Below are positions 17,735-27,254 of a stretch of DNA of 34,205 nucleotides, piece after piece. A model generated the notes under the pieces. It was not told the DNA's origin, did no database searches, and saw only the letters and a program-made list of their open reading frames with translations. Position 1 is the stretch's first letter. The number at the start of each line of letters is the position of its first letter. A program made the position numbers and the translations under genes. The stretch comes from Rubrobacter sp. (GTDB taxonomy: Bacteria; Actinomycetota; Rubrobacteria; Rubrobacterales; Rubrobacteraceae), in NCBI GenBank assembly GCA_013695475.1, contig JACDAJ010000023.1, forward strand, positions 1-34,205, read 5' to 3'.

Positions 17735-18655
17735 TTATGAAGCCGTCTCCGACGTTCTCTCCCTCTCCTCGGCGGCCTTCGCCCGCTTCGACTGCCACGT
17801 TTTGAGGAGCGCGAGGACGGGTGAGGCGATGAAGATCGAGGAATACGCGCCCGCCGCGATCCCGACGAGGAGCGCGAAGGCGAAGTCGGCGAGGGTGGAC
17901 ACGCCGAATATGAGGAGTGCGGTCACCGGTATGAGGGTCGAGATGGTCGTGTATATCGAGCGCCTCACGACTTGCCGGATGGACTGGTTGACCATCTCGT
18001 TGAAGCGCCTTCGGTTGTATCCGACCTCCGGCGTGTTCTCCCGGATGCGGTCGAAAACTATGATCGTGTCATACACCGAATACCCGAGGATGGTCAAAAC
18101 CGCGACCACCGTGACGAGGCTCACCTCCCGTCCGACGATGGCGTAAATGCCGACCGTCACCACGATGTCGTGGGTGAGCGCCGCCATCGCCGCCAGCGCG
18201 AAGATGAACTCGTAGCGAAGCGTTATGAAGAGGATGATGACGAGGAGAGAGGCCGCCACCGCCCCGAGCGCGTCGTTCCGGATCTGCTCCCCGAAGCTCG
18301 GGCTGATGCTCGTCGCGCTTATCTCCGCCTCGAGAGCACCGGACATCGCGTCCCGGATATCGGACGCTTCCCCTTCGCTGACCACCGGGGTTCGCACGTC
18401 GAAGCCGTTTTGGCCGAGGCTTTGAATTTGTGCGTCCTGGCGGATGTCCGGCGGAAGGGCTTCTCGAAGCTCGCCCTCGCTTATCTGATTTTGCGCGTTC
18501 GTCGCCGTGAACTGCGACCCTCCCTGGAAATCCAAGCCGAAATTCAAGTTCCCGAGAGCTATCGTAACCAATCCCACCGCGAGGAAAATCCCGGAGAAAG
18601 TGAACCACGTTTTCCACTTCCCCACGAAGTCTATGTTTTGAATCCTCGCGATCAT
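17735..18655 (-). CDS. secF: Protein translocase subunit SecF
   Basis: 306 aa MIARIQNIDFVGKWKTWFTFSGIFLAVGLVTIALGNLNFGLDFQGGSQF...LTHDIVVTVGIYAIVGREVSLVTVVAVLTILGYSVYDTIIVFDRIREN. Confidence 0.97.
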   Translation of the reverse strand: MIARIQNIDFVGKWKTWFTFSGIFLAVGLVTIALGNLNFGLDFQGGSQFTATNAQNQISEGELREALPPDIRQDAQIQSLGQNGFDVRTPVVSEGEASDIRDAMSGALEAEISATSISPSFGEQIRNDALGAVAASLLVIILFITLRYEFIFALAAMAALTHDIVVTVGIYAIVGREVSLVTVVAVLTILGYSVYDTIIVFDRIRENTPEVGYNRRRFNEMVNQSIRQVVRRSIYTTISTLIPVTALLIFGVSTLADFAFALLVGIAAGAYSSIFIASPVLALLKTWQSKRAKAAEERERTSETAS

Positions 18656-20131
18656 TTATTTCACCTCCCACTGCGCCGAGGCGATGCTCTTTTTCGAGAC
18701 GCCCATCATGGCGGGGGAAAGCTGGAAATTGCGACTGGCGACGACCCCGAGGAGCGCCCTCGTAACGACCACCGCCGTCAGCATCGAGAGTCCGACCCCG
18801 AGCGCGAGAAGCACCGCGAAGCCCCGAACCTGCGCGCTCGCCAGAGCGAAGAGGATGAACGCCGTGATGAGCGTCGTCGCGTTCCCGTCCAAAATCGCCC
18901 GGAAGCCTTTTTCATAGCCGAGCCTCACGGCGGTTCGAGGTGTTTTACCCTTCCGAACCTCCTCCTTCACCCTCTCGAAGATGACGATGTTCGCGTCCAC
19001 CACCACCCCGATGGAAAGCACGATGCCCGCGATCCCCGGCAGCGTCATCGTGACCGGGATCGCGACGACAAGCCCCCAAAGAAGGACGGCATATATCCCA
19101 AGCGCGAGCGCGGCGACGACCCCGAGCGCCCGATAAATGAAGAGGAGGAAAAGAAGAACGAGACCGAAACCGACCGCCGCCGCCGTCAGCCCGCTCCGAA
19201 GCGAGTCCGCCCCGAGCGTCGGCCCGATGGTCTGCGTCGAAAGTATCTCCATGTTCACGGGAAGCGCGCCGGTTTGAAGCACGACTTCGAGTTCCTCGGC
19301 CTCGTCTTGCGGCAGCCCTTGCGGATTGCTCCGGTTCTCGATGATGACCTGCCCGCCGGATATCGGCTGACTCACCACGGGCGCGCTCACCACCTCCTCA
19401 TCGAGGACGATCGCGAGTTGCCCCGAGTCCGGCTGCCCGGAGGCGAGCGCGTTTTGGGAGATCTCACGCGAAAGGTCGAGGAATTGCTGCCCGCCTTGAT
19501 TCGTGAGATCCATTTGAACCCCGAGCCGCCCCGTCTCGTCGCGGGTGAGGATGGCGTTATTCAACGCCTCTCCCGTCATGTCCGGCTCTTCGCTCACGAT
19601 GTACCCGGTGACGAGGATGCCTTCGATCCCCGGGTCCCGTTGTTCCCCGAAGAGGATTTGCGTCTCGCCCTCCTCGAAGTCACTGTCGCCTCGCAAATCT
19701 TCGCGAAGCTCCTCCCGAACCTCCTCGGCCTCCTCCGGCCCGGCGGCCTGTTCCTGGTCAATGGTGACGACCTCATAAAAATACAACTGCGCCGTCCGCC
19801 CGATCACCTCGACGGCCTGCTCGGTGTCGGTCAGGCCGGGGATGTCAACGAGGGCTTGATCGGCGCCTTGCTGCCGTATCTCCGGCTCCGTGACCCCCAA
19901 ACTGTCCACCCGGTCGCGGATGACCTCGATGGCCCGCTCCATCTCCTCGGTCGTGACCTCGCCCCCGTCCTCCCGGAACCCTTCCATCTGAACGCGAACC
20001 CCGCCTTCGAGGTCGAGGCCGAGTTGCGTCGCCTCGGAGACGGGCTGGCGCAGGAAGATCAAATACGCCGCCGCCCCGAGAAGCACGACCACAAGCCCGA
20101 GAATGATGAGGTTGTTCCGCAAACTATTCAT
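18656..20131 (-). CDS. secD: Protein translocase subunit SecD
   Basis: 491 aa with LGLDLEGGVRVQMEG, RVDSLGVTEPEIRQQGADQALVDIPGLTD and TLPGIAGIVLSIGVVVDANIVIFERVKEE; adjacent to secF. Confidence 0.97.
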   Translation of the reverse strand: MNSLRNNLIILGLVVVLLGAAAYLIFLRQPVSEATQLGLDLEGGVRVQMEGFREDGGEVTTEEMERAIEVIRDRVDSLGVTEPEIRQQGADQALVDIPGLTDTEQAVEVIGRTAQLYFYEVVTIDQEQAAGPEEAEEVREELREDLRGDSDFEEGETQILFGEQRDPGIEGILVTGYIVSEEPDMTGEALNNAILTRDETGRLGVQMDLTNQGGQQFLDLSREISQNALASGQPDSGQLAIVLDEEVVSAPVVSQPISGGQVIIENRSNPQGLPQDEAEELEVVLQTGALPVNMEILSTQTIGPTLGADSLRSGLTAAAVGFGLVLLFLLFIYRALGVVAALALGIYAVLLWGLVVAIPVTMTLPGIAGIVLSIGVVVDANIVIFERVKEEVRKGKTPRTAVRLGYEKGFRAILDGNATTLITAFILFALASAQVRGFAVLLALGVGLSMLTAVVVTRALLGVVASRNFQLSPAMMGVSKKSIASAQWEVK

Positions 20132-20151
20132 AAACCGCCCGTCATTCTAGC

Positions 20152-20478
20152 TTATTTGGGTTTCAGGCTACAGGCGTGGAGCTTTACCTTTTCGACATCG
20201 GAGTGATTTCGATTCCACGAAAACCGAAGCCGATGCGACGCGCGGGCGATGCGGTACGCGGGTCGGGAAGCGCCGTCCGGCCCCACACGCAAAATAAAGG
20301 ATCTCGCGCCCGGCCGCCTCCCTTCCATGCGCTCGGAAACCTCGTAGTCCCCGCTCTCGACATCCACGACCACGAACTTTCCTTTGTGTTCGGAGCCGAG
20401 CTTCGGACGTATCTCGCGCTCGTATACCTCCTCGCCGCGAGGCGTGATCTCGTTTTCCGGTATACGCGATTGGCTCAT
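20152..20478 (-). CDS. Hypothetical protein (109 aa) upstream of secD
   Basis: MSQSRIPENEITPRGEEVYEREIRPKLGSEHKGKFVVVDVESGDYEVSERMEGRRPGARSFILRVGPDGASRPAYRI; resembles a small soluble family with an EHxGKFVxxDVExGDYEV motif. Confidence 0.65.
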   Translation of the reverse strand: MSQSRIPENEITPRGEEVYEREIRPKLGSEHKGKFVVVDVESGDYEVSERMEGRRPGARSFILRVGPDGASRPAYRIARASHRLRFSWNRNHSDVEKVKLHACSLKPK

Positions 20479-20519
20479 GATCCACATTTTACCCACAACC
20501 GAAAATGTCCGATGAAACC

Positions 20520-21635
20520 TCATTCCCCACCCGAGAAACGCCGCTTGAAATTCTCCATCCACCCCTCAAAATCCCCCGCCGATATATGCTCCCGCGCCTC
20601 CCGGCAAAGCTCGGTGACGAAATGGACGTTGTGATGCGTGAGCATCCGATGCCCGAGAAGCTCGTCCTCCCGGACAAGATGCGAGAGATATGCTCGGCTA
20701 TACTCCGAACACGCCTCGCACCCGCACTCGGAGTCGAGCGGAGAAAAATCCCGGCGGAACATCGCGTTCTTCAAATTCATCCGCCCATCCTTCGTGAGAA
20801 CGGAACCGTGGCGAGCCAATCGCGTCGGGAGAACGCAGTCGAACATATCCACCCCGAGCCGGATAACTTCGAGGATGCCCACCGGGTCGCCAATGCCCAT
20901 GAAATACCGTGGCTTGTCCGATGGCAAATTCGGGGAGACGAGCGAGAGCATACTGAGCATCTCCTCGCGCGACTCCCCCACCGAAAGCCCCCCGACCGCA
21001 TATCCGTCGAAGCCGATGTCCGTCGTCAGCGAAAGGCTTTCCTCCCGGAGGTCGGGGAATAATCCACCTTGAACGATCCCGAAAAGCGACTGGCTTTCCC
21101 TCGTATGAGCCGCTTTGCATCGCTCCGCCCACCGCGCCGTCCGGCGCAAAGAAGCCTCGTGATATTCCCTTTCCGCGTTCGGGGGCGGGCATTCGTCGAG
21201 AACCATCGAGATATCCGCGCCGAGGTCTTCTTGAACGCGCGTTGTGAACTCGGGGGTGAAAGCGTGGATCGAACCATCGTAAACCGACGCGAACTCGACC
21301 CCCTCCTCGTTTATCTTCCGCGTCTTCGCCAGCGAAAAAACTTGGTATCCACCGGAGTCCGTGAGCATCGGCCCGCCCCACCGCGAGAACCCGTGAAGTC
21401 CTCCGGCCTCCTTCACGATCTCCACTCCGGGCCGGAAATACAAATGGTACGTGTTCCCGAGGACGACCCCCGCCCCGATGTTTTCGAGATCCCCCGGAGT
21501 CAGCCCCTTCACCGTCCCCTTCGTCCCGACGGGCATGAATGTCGGGGTCGGCACCGAACCATGCGGCGTATGAAGAACCCCGGCCCGAGCCTCGCCATCG
21601 CGGGAAGTTATCTCGATGGAAACCGCCCCGCTCAT
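20520..21635 (-). CDS. tgt: tRNA-guanine transglycosylase (queuine tRNA-ribosyltransferase)
   Basis: 371 aa with TPTFMPVGTKGTVKGLTPGDLENIGAGVVLGNTYHLYFRPG, MLTDSGGYQVFSLAKTRKI, FGIVQGGLFPDLREES, RYFMGIGDPVGILEVI. Confidence 0.97.
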   Translation of the reverse strand: MSGAVSIEITSRDGEARAGVLHTPHGSVPTPTFMPVGTKGTVKGLTPGDLENIGAGVVLGNTYHLYFRPGVEIVKEAGGLHGFSRWGGPMLTDSGGYQVFSLAKTRKINEEGVEFASVYDGSIHAFTPEFTTRVQEDLGADISMVLDECPPPNAEREYHEASLRRTARWAERCKAAHTRESQSLFGIVQGGLFPDLREESLSLTTDIGFDGYAVGGLSVGESREEMLSMLSLVSPNLPSDKPRYFMGIGDPVGILEVIRLGVDMFDCVLPTRLARHGSVLTKDGRMNLKNAMFRRDFSPLDSECGCEACSEYSRAYLSHLVREDELLGHRMLTHHNVHFVTELCREAREHISAGDFEGWMENFKRRFSGGE

Positions 21636-22693
21636 CTCCCCCGCCCCCGAATTTCAGAGTCGCGGGCAAGAAAGCCGGAAGCGGATCCCCCCCGGCGCCT
21701 TCCCCCGTTCAAAACGAGCATCGCATCCCCGAAAGAATAAAAACGATACTCCTCCCGGACGGCCTCTTTATAAGCCTCCCGGACGAGTTCCTTCCCGCCG
21801 AAGCTCATCACGAGCGCGAGGAGCGTCGAGCGCGGCAAATGGAAGTTCGTCACGAGCGCATCGAGAACCCGCCACTCGTATCCGGGGTATATGAAAATGT
21901 CCGACTCTCCTTCGTCTTTTCCGCTCGCAGCCCGGCTTTCGAGCGTCCGGGCGACGGTCGTTCCGACGCCGACGACCCGATTCGCGCCTTCGACGACTCG
22001 CGCCGTATCCTCGGGAACGGAATAATACTCGGAGTGCATCCGGTGTTCTTTGAGCTTCTCGGAGCGGACGGGCGTGAAGGTTCCCGTCCCGACGTGGAGC
22101 GTGACTTCCGCCACCTCCGCTCCGGCCTCCCGAACCCCGTCGAGAACGCCTTCGGTGAAGTGGAATCCGGCGGTCGGGGCGGCGGCGGAGCCGGGGTTTC
22201 TCGCATATAAGGTTTGATAAAGCCCCTCGGCCTCATCGTTCGCCTCGATATACGGCGGAAGCGGCATATGCCCGAGTTCGTGGAGCGTGGCGAGAATATC
22301 CCCCCCCTTTATCTCCCATCTTCCGTCGCCGATCATCTCCCCGACTTCGAGTTCCGTGCCGTTCGCGGAGAGCTTCATCCCCGGCTTCATGCGTTTGCTC
22401 GGGCGGGCGAGTGCTTCCCATGAACCTCCGCCGCCGAGTTCCCTCAAAAACAAAAGCTCGACCGCGCCTCCGCCGGGACGCTTCGCTTCGAGGCGAGCCG
22501 GGATGACCTTCGTCTCGTTCACGACGAGCGCGTCGCCGGGAAGGAGGGACTCCGGGAGATCGCGGAAAGTGTGGTGCGAGATGCTCCCTTCCTCCGCGTC
22601 CACGACCATGAGGCGGGACGAGTCTCGGGGCGAGGCGGGTTTTTGCGCGATGAGCCTCTCCGGCAATTCATAGTCGAGTTCGGAAGTCAGCAA
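21632..22693 (-). CDS. queA: S-adenosylmethionine:tRNA ribosyltransferase-isomerase
   Basis: 353 aa MLTSELDYELPERLIAQKPASPRDSSRLMVVDAEEGSISHHTFRDLPESLLPGDALVVNETKVIPARL...PTAGFHFTEGVLDGV...TNFHLPRSTLLALV. Confidence 0.97.
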   Translation of the reverse strand: MLTSELDYELPERLIAQKPASPRDSSRLMVVDAEEGSISHHTFRDLPESLLPGDALVVNETKVIPARLEAKRPGGGAVELLFLRELGGGGSWEALARPSKRMKPGMKLSANGTELEVGEMIGDGRWEIKGGDILATLHELGHMPLPPYIEANDEAEGLYQTLYARNPGSAAAPTAGFHFTEGVLDGVREAGAEVAEVTLHVGTGTFTPVRSEKLKEHRMHSEYYSVPEDTARVVEGANRVVGVGTTVARTLESRAASGKDEGESDIFIYPGYEWRVLDALVTNFHLPRSTLLALVMSFGGKELVREAYKEAVREEYRFYSFGDAMLVLNGGRRRGGSASGFLARDSEIRGRGR

Positions 22694-22824
22694 ACCGAGG
22701 CTCCGCGAAAGATCATCGAGCCGGAACCTCCGTCGCCGACGAACGAGAAGGAGTCGCCGAATCCCTCATCACTCCATCCCGAACACATCGGAAGCGCATC
22801 GAGGAAAAGCGAGCCGAGCGCGTC

Positions 22825-22910
22825 CCGACTCCCGAAACGAGCGAAGCGAGTGCCTCCCGACTCCCCACTCCCGCGGAGCGAAGCGACCAAACTCCCGGTT
22901 TCTCTCATCG
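22825..22910. repeat. Heptamer-type repeat tract (CGACTCCCGA / CTCCCGACTCCCCACTCCCG) with GCGAGCGAAGCGAG palindromic core
   Basis: Read directly: cccgactcccgaaacgagcgaagcgagtgcctcccgactccccactcccgcggagcgaagcg; related tracts at about 23415-23550, 24660-24785, 27850-27870, 27998-28020. Confidence 0.7.
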
Positions 22911-23123
22911 GCGGAAGAGGATATTCAAAACGATGGTTCCGACGATGGAAAGCACGATCATGAGTCCGATCGGGAAATACAAAGAGAAGTTCCCCCGCCG
23001 AAAGGTGAGATCCCCCGGCAACCGGTCGAAGCCGAACCGCCCGAGAAGGAGAAATATCCCACCGACGACGAGAAGAACGACCGCCCCGCCGATGAGAAAT
23101 TTTCCGATGCCTTCGAGTCCCAT
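22905..23123 (-). CDS. DUF2905 small membrane protein
   Basis: MGLEGIGKFLIGGAVVLLVVGGIFLLLGRFGFDRLPGDLTFRRGNFSLYFPIGLMIVLSIVGTIVLNILFRR; classic DUF2905. Confidence 0.93.
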   Translation of the reverse strand: MGLEGIGKFLIGGAVVLLVVGGIFLLLGRFGFDRLPGDLTFRRGNFSLYFPIGLMIVLSIVGTIVLNILFRR

Positions 23124-23671
23124 GCGATCTATTTTAACCCGCATGGGACTCGAAACCCCGAAACCCCGGACCACCGGAGCTCCCCCGAAAGCCGGATCGC
23201 CGAGCCGCGCCTCGCCGCGGAATCCATGAAGATTTCTCCGCCTCATCGTCGAAGTTTCATGCCACACCACACTCTGTGCGCGACGGCATTTCCCGACGCC
23301 CCGCTCGCGGGATGGCCGCTCCCCCGCAAGCCGCCGCAGCGGATCCCATAACCCGGATCCCTCACGAGACTTCCGTTTGAAAAGCCGGGGGTCGGGAGGT
23401 CGCGTCGCTTCGAACTCCACTTCGCGTCCCGCTTCGCTCGCTTCGGGAACCGGGGCGAACTTCCCTCCCCCGACGGCTTCGACCGGACGCATGCGTGGCG
23501 CGACCCTCGCCCCCACGCCCCTCCCCGACTCCCCACTCCCGCCCCATCGGGGGTTCGAAGCCGCTATTTTTCGATGGCGGTATACGGTATGCTGTTCGCG
23601 TAGGGAAATTGAAAGGCGGCATCCGGCATTGTCCGGCGTCGTCGGGGAAAAGTGGAGAGGTGGTGGCGTGC

Positions 23672-24655
23672 ATGTCGCGCAGGCTCATCGTTATTTGTTC
23701 ATCGGTGGTTTTAGCTATGGCCGTTACCGTCGGTTGCCAGCCGCCGGGCGGCGGTGGAGGCGGCGAGGGTGGCGAAGGAGGGGGCGACGGCGAACTCTTC
23801 GTTACGTTGGCGACGGGTGGTCAGTCGGGGAATTATTATCCCATCGGGGCGGCGCTCGCGGGTGTTTATGAGGACGAGCTTGGGGCGACGACGACTGTGG
23901 AGGCGACGGGGGCATCGGTTGACAACATAAACCTCCTCGATCAAGGCCGGGTCGAGATGGCTCTGATCCAGGCCGACGCCGCCGATCAAGCATACAACGG
24001 CGAGGCTCCATTCGAGGGCACGGTTGATTCTTTCTCGACGGTCGCGTCTTTGTACCCACAGTACGTTCAAGTCGTCGCGACCGCCGCATCCGGCGTCGAG
24101 ACGATGGAAGACCTCGAAGGCGCGACGGTCTCCGTCGGCGCCCCAAACAGCGGGGTCGAACTCAACGCGAGAACGGTGACGGACGCTTTCGGGCTTTCGT
24201 ATGACGACTTCTCGCCGGAGTATCTTTCGTACAGCGAGACCATCGAGGGGATGCAAAACGGGAACATAGACGCCGGGTTCTTCACCTCCGGCCTCCCGAA
24301 CCCGTCGGTCACGGAGCTTTCCACGAGCGAGGATATAGTCGTCGTCCCGATTGAGGGCGAAGGACTCGACACCCTCCTCAGCGACTACAACTATTTCGAG
24401 GAGACGACGATCCCCGCCGACTCATATGACACCGACGGCGACATTCCGGGTGTCTCCTTCGGGAACCTTCTCGTCGTGAGCAACGAGACGGACGAGGAAA
24501 CCGTCTACGATCTCACGTCCGCGCTGTGGGACAACGTCGAGGAAATCCAGGGAACGAACTCCGCCGCCGAGGAAATATCCCTCGACACCGCGCAAGAATC
24601 CGTCCCGATCGACATGCACCCCGGCGCCGAGCGATATTACTCGGAGAACGAGTGA
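23672..24655 (+). CDS. TAXI-family TRAP transporter solute-binding lipoprotein
   Basis: MSRRLIVICSSVVLAMAVTVGCQPPGGGG (lipobox) ... LFVTLATGGQSGNYYPIGAALAGVYEDELGATTTVEATGASVDNINLLDQGRVEMALIQADAADQAYNG. Confidence 0.94.
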   Translation: MSRRLIVICSSVVLAMAVTVGCQPPGGGGGGEGGEGGGDGELFVTLATGGQSGNYYPIGAALAGVYEDELGATTTVEATGASVDNINLLDQGRVEMALIQADAADQAYNGEAPFEGTVDSFSTVASLYPQYVQVVATAASGVETMEDLEGATVSVGAPNSGVELNARTVTDAFGLSYDDFSPEYLSYSETIEGMQNGNIDAGFFTSGLPNPSVTELSTSEDIVVVPIEGEGLDTLLSDYNYFEETTIPADSYDTDGDIPGVSFGNLLVVSNETDEETVYDLTSALWDNVEEIQGTNSAAEEISLDTAQESVPIDMHPGAERYYSENE

Positions 24656-24661
24656 GTATTT

Positions 24662-24785
24662 TTCGGTCGTGAGGTCGGGAGGTCGTGAGGTCGTGAGAAC
24701 GCTTCGCTTCGTGAGGTCGGGAGAATATGACTCACCATCCCACGAAGCGAGCGAGCGCCTCACGAAGCGAACGAGCGAGGCCGGG
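24662..24785. repeat. Direct/inverted repeat tract (GTGAGGTCGGGAG units; TTCGCTTCGTGAGG / CCTCACGAAGCGAA)
   Basis: Read directly; perfect 14-bp inverted pair within the tract, which overlaps the N-terminus of the supplied DUF1850 ORF. Confidence 0.75.
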
Positions 24786-24794
24786 AGGACGGGC

Positions 24795-25289
24795 TTGCGA
24801 GCGAGAGGCGGAGCCGCCCTCCTCGCGGCGATGCTCGTCGCGGCGACAGCGTGGCTCCTCGCCCCGCAAACCTACGTGGAAGTGAGAAACGGCGAAACCG
24901 GAGAGGGATACTTCGCCCCGGAGGCCGGAGAGGGCGACACCGTGCGCCTCTCGTGGACGCACTCGATGGAGAAGACGCCGTGGGTGGAGGAGTATGAGGT
25001 GTCGGGCGGTGAGCTTCATTTGCGCGAGGTGCGGATAAAGTCGTTCGGAGCGGGCGTGAATCAAATCGCCCCGAAGGTCGAGAACGCCGACGGATGGGTC
25101 GTCATGAGCGGATACGAAAGATCGTTCCCCACCCTCCGCTTCATCCACTCCCGCGACGTGGAAAGAAAGCTCGCGATAGCCGGAAAAAACGTGGCGCTCG
25201 ACGCGGACGTTCCGCAATATGCTTCGGTGGAGGTGGGCGTGGAGAATACTCCGCGAATAATGGCGTGGCTCGGCCACGGAAAGGGGTGA
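24795..25289 (+). CDS. DUF1850 protein, TRAP-associated (start uncertain; ORF opens at 24669)
   Basis: LRARGGAALLAAMLVAATAWLLAPQTYVEVRNGETGEGYFAPEAGEGDTVRLSWTHSMEKTPWVEEYEVSGGELHLREVRIKSFGAG; DUF1850 motif W.HS.E..PW.E.Y. TTG at 24795 follows GGGAGG. Confidence 0.85.
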   Translation: MRARGGAALLAAMLVAATAWLLAPQTYVEVRNGETGEGYFAPEAGEGDTVRLSWTHSMEKTPWVEEYEVSGGELHLREVRIKSFGAGVNQIAPKVENADGWVVMSGYERSFPTLRFIHSRDVERKLAIAGKNVALDADVPQYASVEVGVENTPRIMAWLGHGKG

Positions 25290-25293
25290 GGAG

Positions 25294-27252
25294 ATGGCGA
25301 CGGGGCAAGTCGGAGAAGAGCGCGAAGTAAACTTCGAAGAGGCCGAGAAGTTCGACAAGGAACTCAAATACCGGAGCTTCGCCTCGCGGTGGCCGACGAT
25401 GCTCGTGGCGGCGATCGCCATTTCGCTCGCTTTGTATCATCTTTATACGGCGGCCTTCCCGCTTTTCAGCGCGCATCAGCATCGCGCGCTCCACCTCGCG
25501 GGGATCATGGCGCTCGGCTTCCTCCTTTATCCGGCGGGCGGGTGGAGTTCCCGAACCCGACTCCCGTGGTACGACTTCCTCCTCGCGGGCGTCGCCGTCG
25601 CGGTCAATTTGTACATCGTCATCGGGTTCGCCGGGATCGTCGAGCGCGGAACGAGCGCATTCAACCAGACCGACCTCGTCATGTCCATCGTCCTCCTCGC
25701 GCTCGTCCTCGAAGGGACGCGCCGGATCCTCGGATGGGGACTCCCGATCCTTTGCGCGGCCTTCGTTCTCTACGGATACCTCGGACGCACCATTCCCGGC
25801 GACATCTTCGGGCATCGCGGGTACGCGCTCGACGACATGGCGACGTACATGTACATGGGTTTGCAGGGAATTTTCGGGACGGCGCTCGGGGTTTCGGCGA
25901 CGTACATCATCCTCTTCATAATCTTCGGCGCGATCATGGCGAAGACCGGACTCGGACAGTTTTTCAACGACTTCGCGATGGCTCTCGCCGGGAAATCCAA
26001 AGGCGGCCCGGCGAAGGTCGCGGTCATATCGAGCGGTTTCATGGGGTCGATAAATGGATCGGCGCTCGCCAACGTCGTCTCGACGGGGGCGTTCACGATA
26101 CCGCTCATGAAGAGAATCGGGTACCACCGGAACTTCGCGGGGGCGGTCGAGGCGAGCGCGTCGGTGGGCGGGCAAATAATGCCCCCGATCATGGGCGCGG
26201 CGGCGTTCATCATGGCCGAGACGCTCGGGATATCGTATACGACGGTCATCCTCGCGGGCATCCTCCCCGCGCTCCTTTATTACGTCGGCATCATCGCGCA
26301 AGTACACCTCCGCGCCGATCGCGACGAACTCACCGGGATGTCGAGTGAGGAAGTGCCGGGCGTTTTGGAGGTGATGAAGGAGCGGGGGCATATGCTCCTC
26401 CCGATCGTGCTTCTCATATACCTCCTCTTCTTCGCCGGGACTTCGGTGACATACGCGGCGTTTTGGACGATCATCGCAACGCTCCTCATCGCGCAAATAC
26501 GAAGCACGACGCGCCTCGGTCCGCGGGCGATACTCGAAGCCCTCGAAAACGGGGCGAGGCTCACGATCGGGGTCGCCCTCGCGTGCGCGTCGGTCGGCAT
26601 CATCGTCGGAGTCGCCGCCTTGACGGGCTTCGGCCTCAAACTCGCGGACGCCATAGTGAGCGTCGGGGGTTCGACTTTGATCTTCGCCCTCTTCTTCACC
26701 ATGATCGCCGCGATCGTCCTCGGCGTCGGACTCCCTTCGATCCCCGCGTACATCATAACCGTGACGGTGGCGGCCCCGGCGATAATCCAACTCGGCGTGG
26801 AGCCGCTCACGGCGCACATGTTCGTCTTTTATTTCGGGATCTTCGCGAACCTCACGCCCCCGGTCGCGCTCGCCGCCTTCGCCGCCGCCGGACTCTCGGG
26901 GGGCGACCCGATGCGAACGGGCTTCCAATCCATGAAGCTCGCCATCGCGGGCTTCATCGTCCCGTACATGTTCGTCTTCTCCCCTGTTCTTTTATTGAGC
27001 AACGCCGAGCCTTTGGAAGTCATCCCCGTCGCCGCCACCGCGCTCGTCGGGGTGCTCATGCTCGCCGTCGCCGGAGAAGGCTTCCTCTTCGCGAAAGTGA
27101 ACTGGGTTTTCAGGATCATATTAATCGCCGGGGCGATCCTCATGCTCAATCCGAGCTTCCTCTCCGACGGCATCGGACTCGCCGTGGCGGTCGCGATCTC
27201 ACTCTGGCAATGGCGGAACCGCCGGGACAAAAAAGAAGCCGCGCCCGCCTGA
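25294..27252 (+). CDS. TRAP transporter fused permease (4TM-12TM, TAXI type)
   Basis: 652 aa with FGAIMAKTGLGQFFNDFAMALAGKSKGGPAKVAVISSGFMGSINGSALANVVSTGAFTIPLMKRIGY and EASASVGGQIMPPIMGAAAFIMAE; classic signature. Confidence 0.97.
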   Translation: MATGQVGEEREVNFEEAEKFDKELKYRSFASRWPTMLVAAIAISLALYHLYTAAFPLFSAHQHRALHLAGIMALGFLLYPAGGWSSRTRLPWYDFLLAGVAVAVNLYIVIGFAGIVERGTSAFNQTDLVMSIVLLALVLEGTRRILGWGLPILCAAFVLYGYLGRTIPGDIFGHRGYALDDMATYMYMGLQGIFGTALGVSATYIILFIIFGAIMAKTGLGQFFNDFAMALAGKSKGGPAKVAVISSGFMGSINGSALANVVSTGAFTIPLMKRIGYHRNFAGAVEASASVGGQIMPPIMGAAAFIMAETLGISYTTVILAGILPALLYYVGIIAQVHLRADRDELTGMSSEEVPGVLEVMKERGHMLLPIVLLIYLLFFAGTSVTYAAFWTIIATLLIAQIRSTTRLGPRAILEALENGARLTIGVALACASVGIIVGVAALTGFGLKLADAIVSVGGSTLIFALFFTMIAAIVLGVGLPSIPAYIITVTVAAPAIIQLGVEPLTAHMFVFYFGIFANLTPPVALAAFAAAGLSGGDPMRTGFQSMKLAIAGFIVPYMFVFSPVLLLSNAEPLEVIPVAATALVGVLMLAVAGEGFLFAKVNWVFRIILIAGAILMLNPSFLSDGIGLAVAVAISLWQWRNRRDKKEAAPA

Positions 27253-27254
27253 AA

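Noticed and set aside
17972-20206. 744-aa plus-strand ORF
   Set aside because: Antisense to secD/secF.
23500-23560. GGGGGTTCGAAGCC, resembling a tRNA T-loop
   Set aside because: No acceptor, D or anticodon arms can be folded around it; it lies in repeat-rich DNA.
22760-24790. Repeats considered as a CRISPR array
   Set aside because: Units are short, in mixed orientation and irregularly spaced, with no unique spacers of constant length and no cas genes.
25141-26928. 595-aa minus-strand ORF
   Set aside because: Antisense to the TRAP permease; highly charged and featureless.
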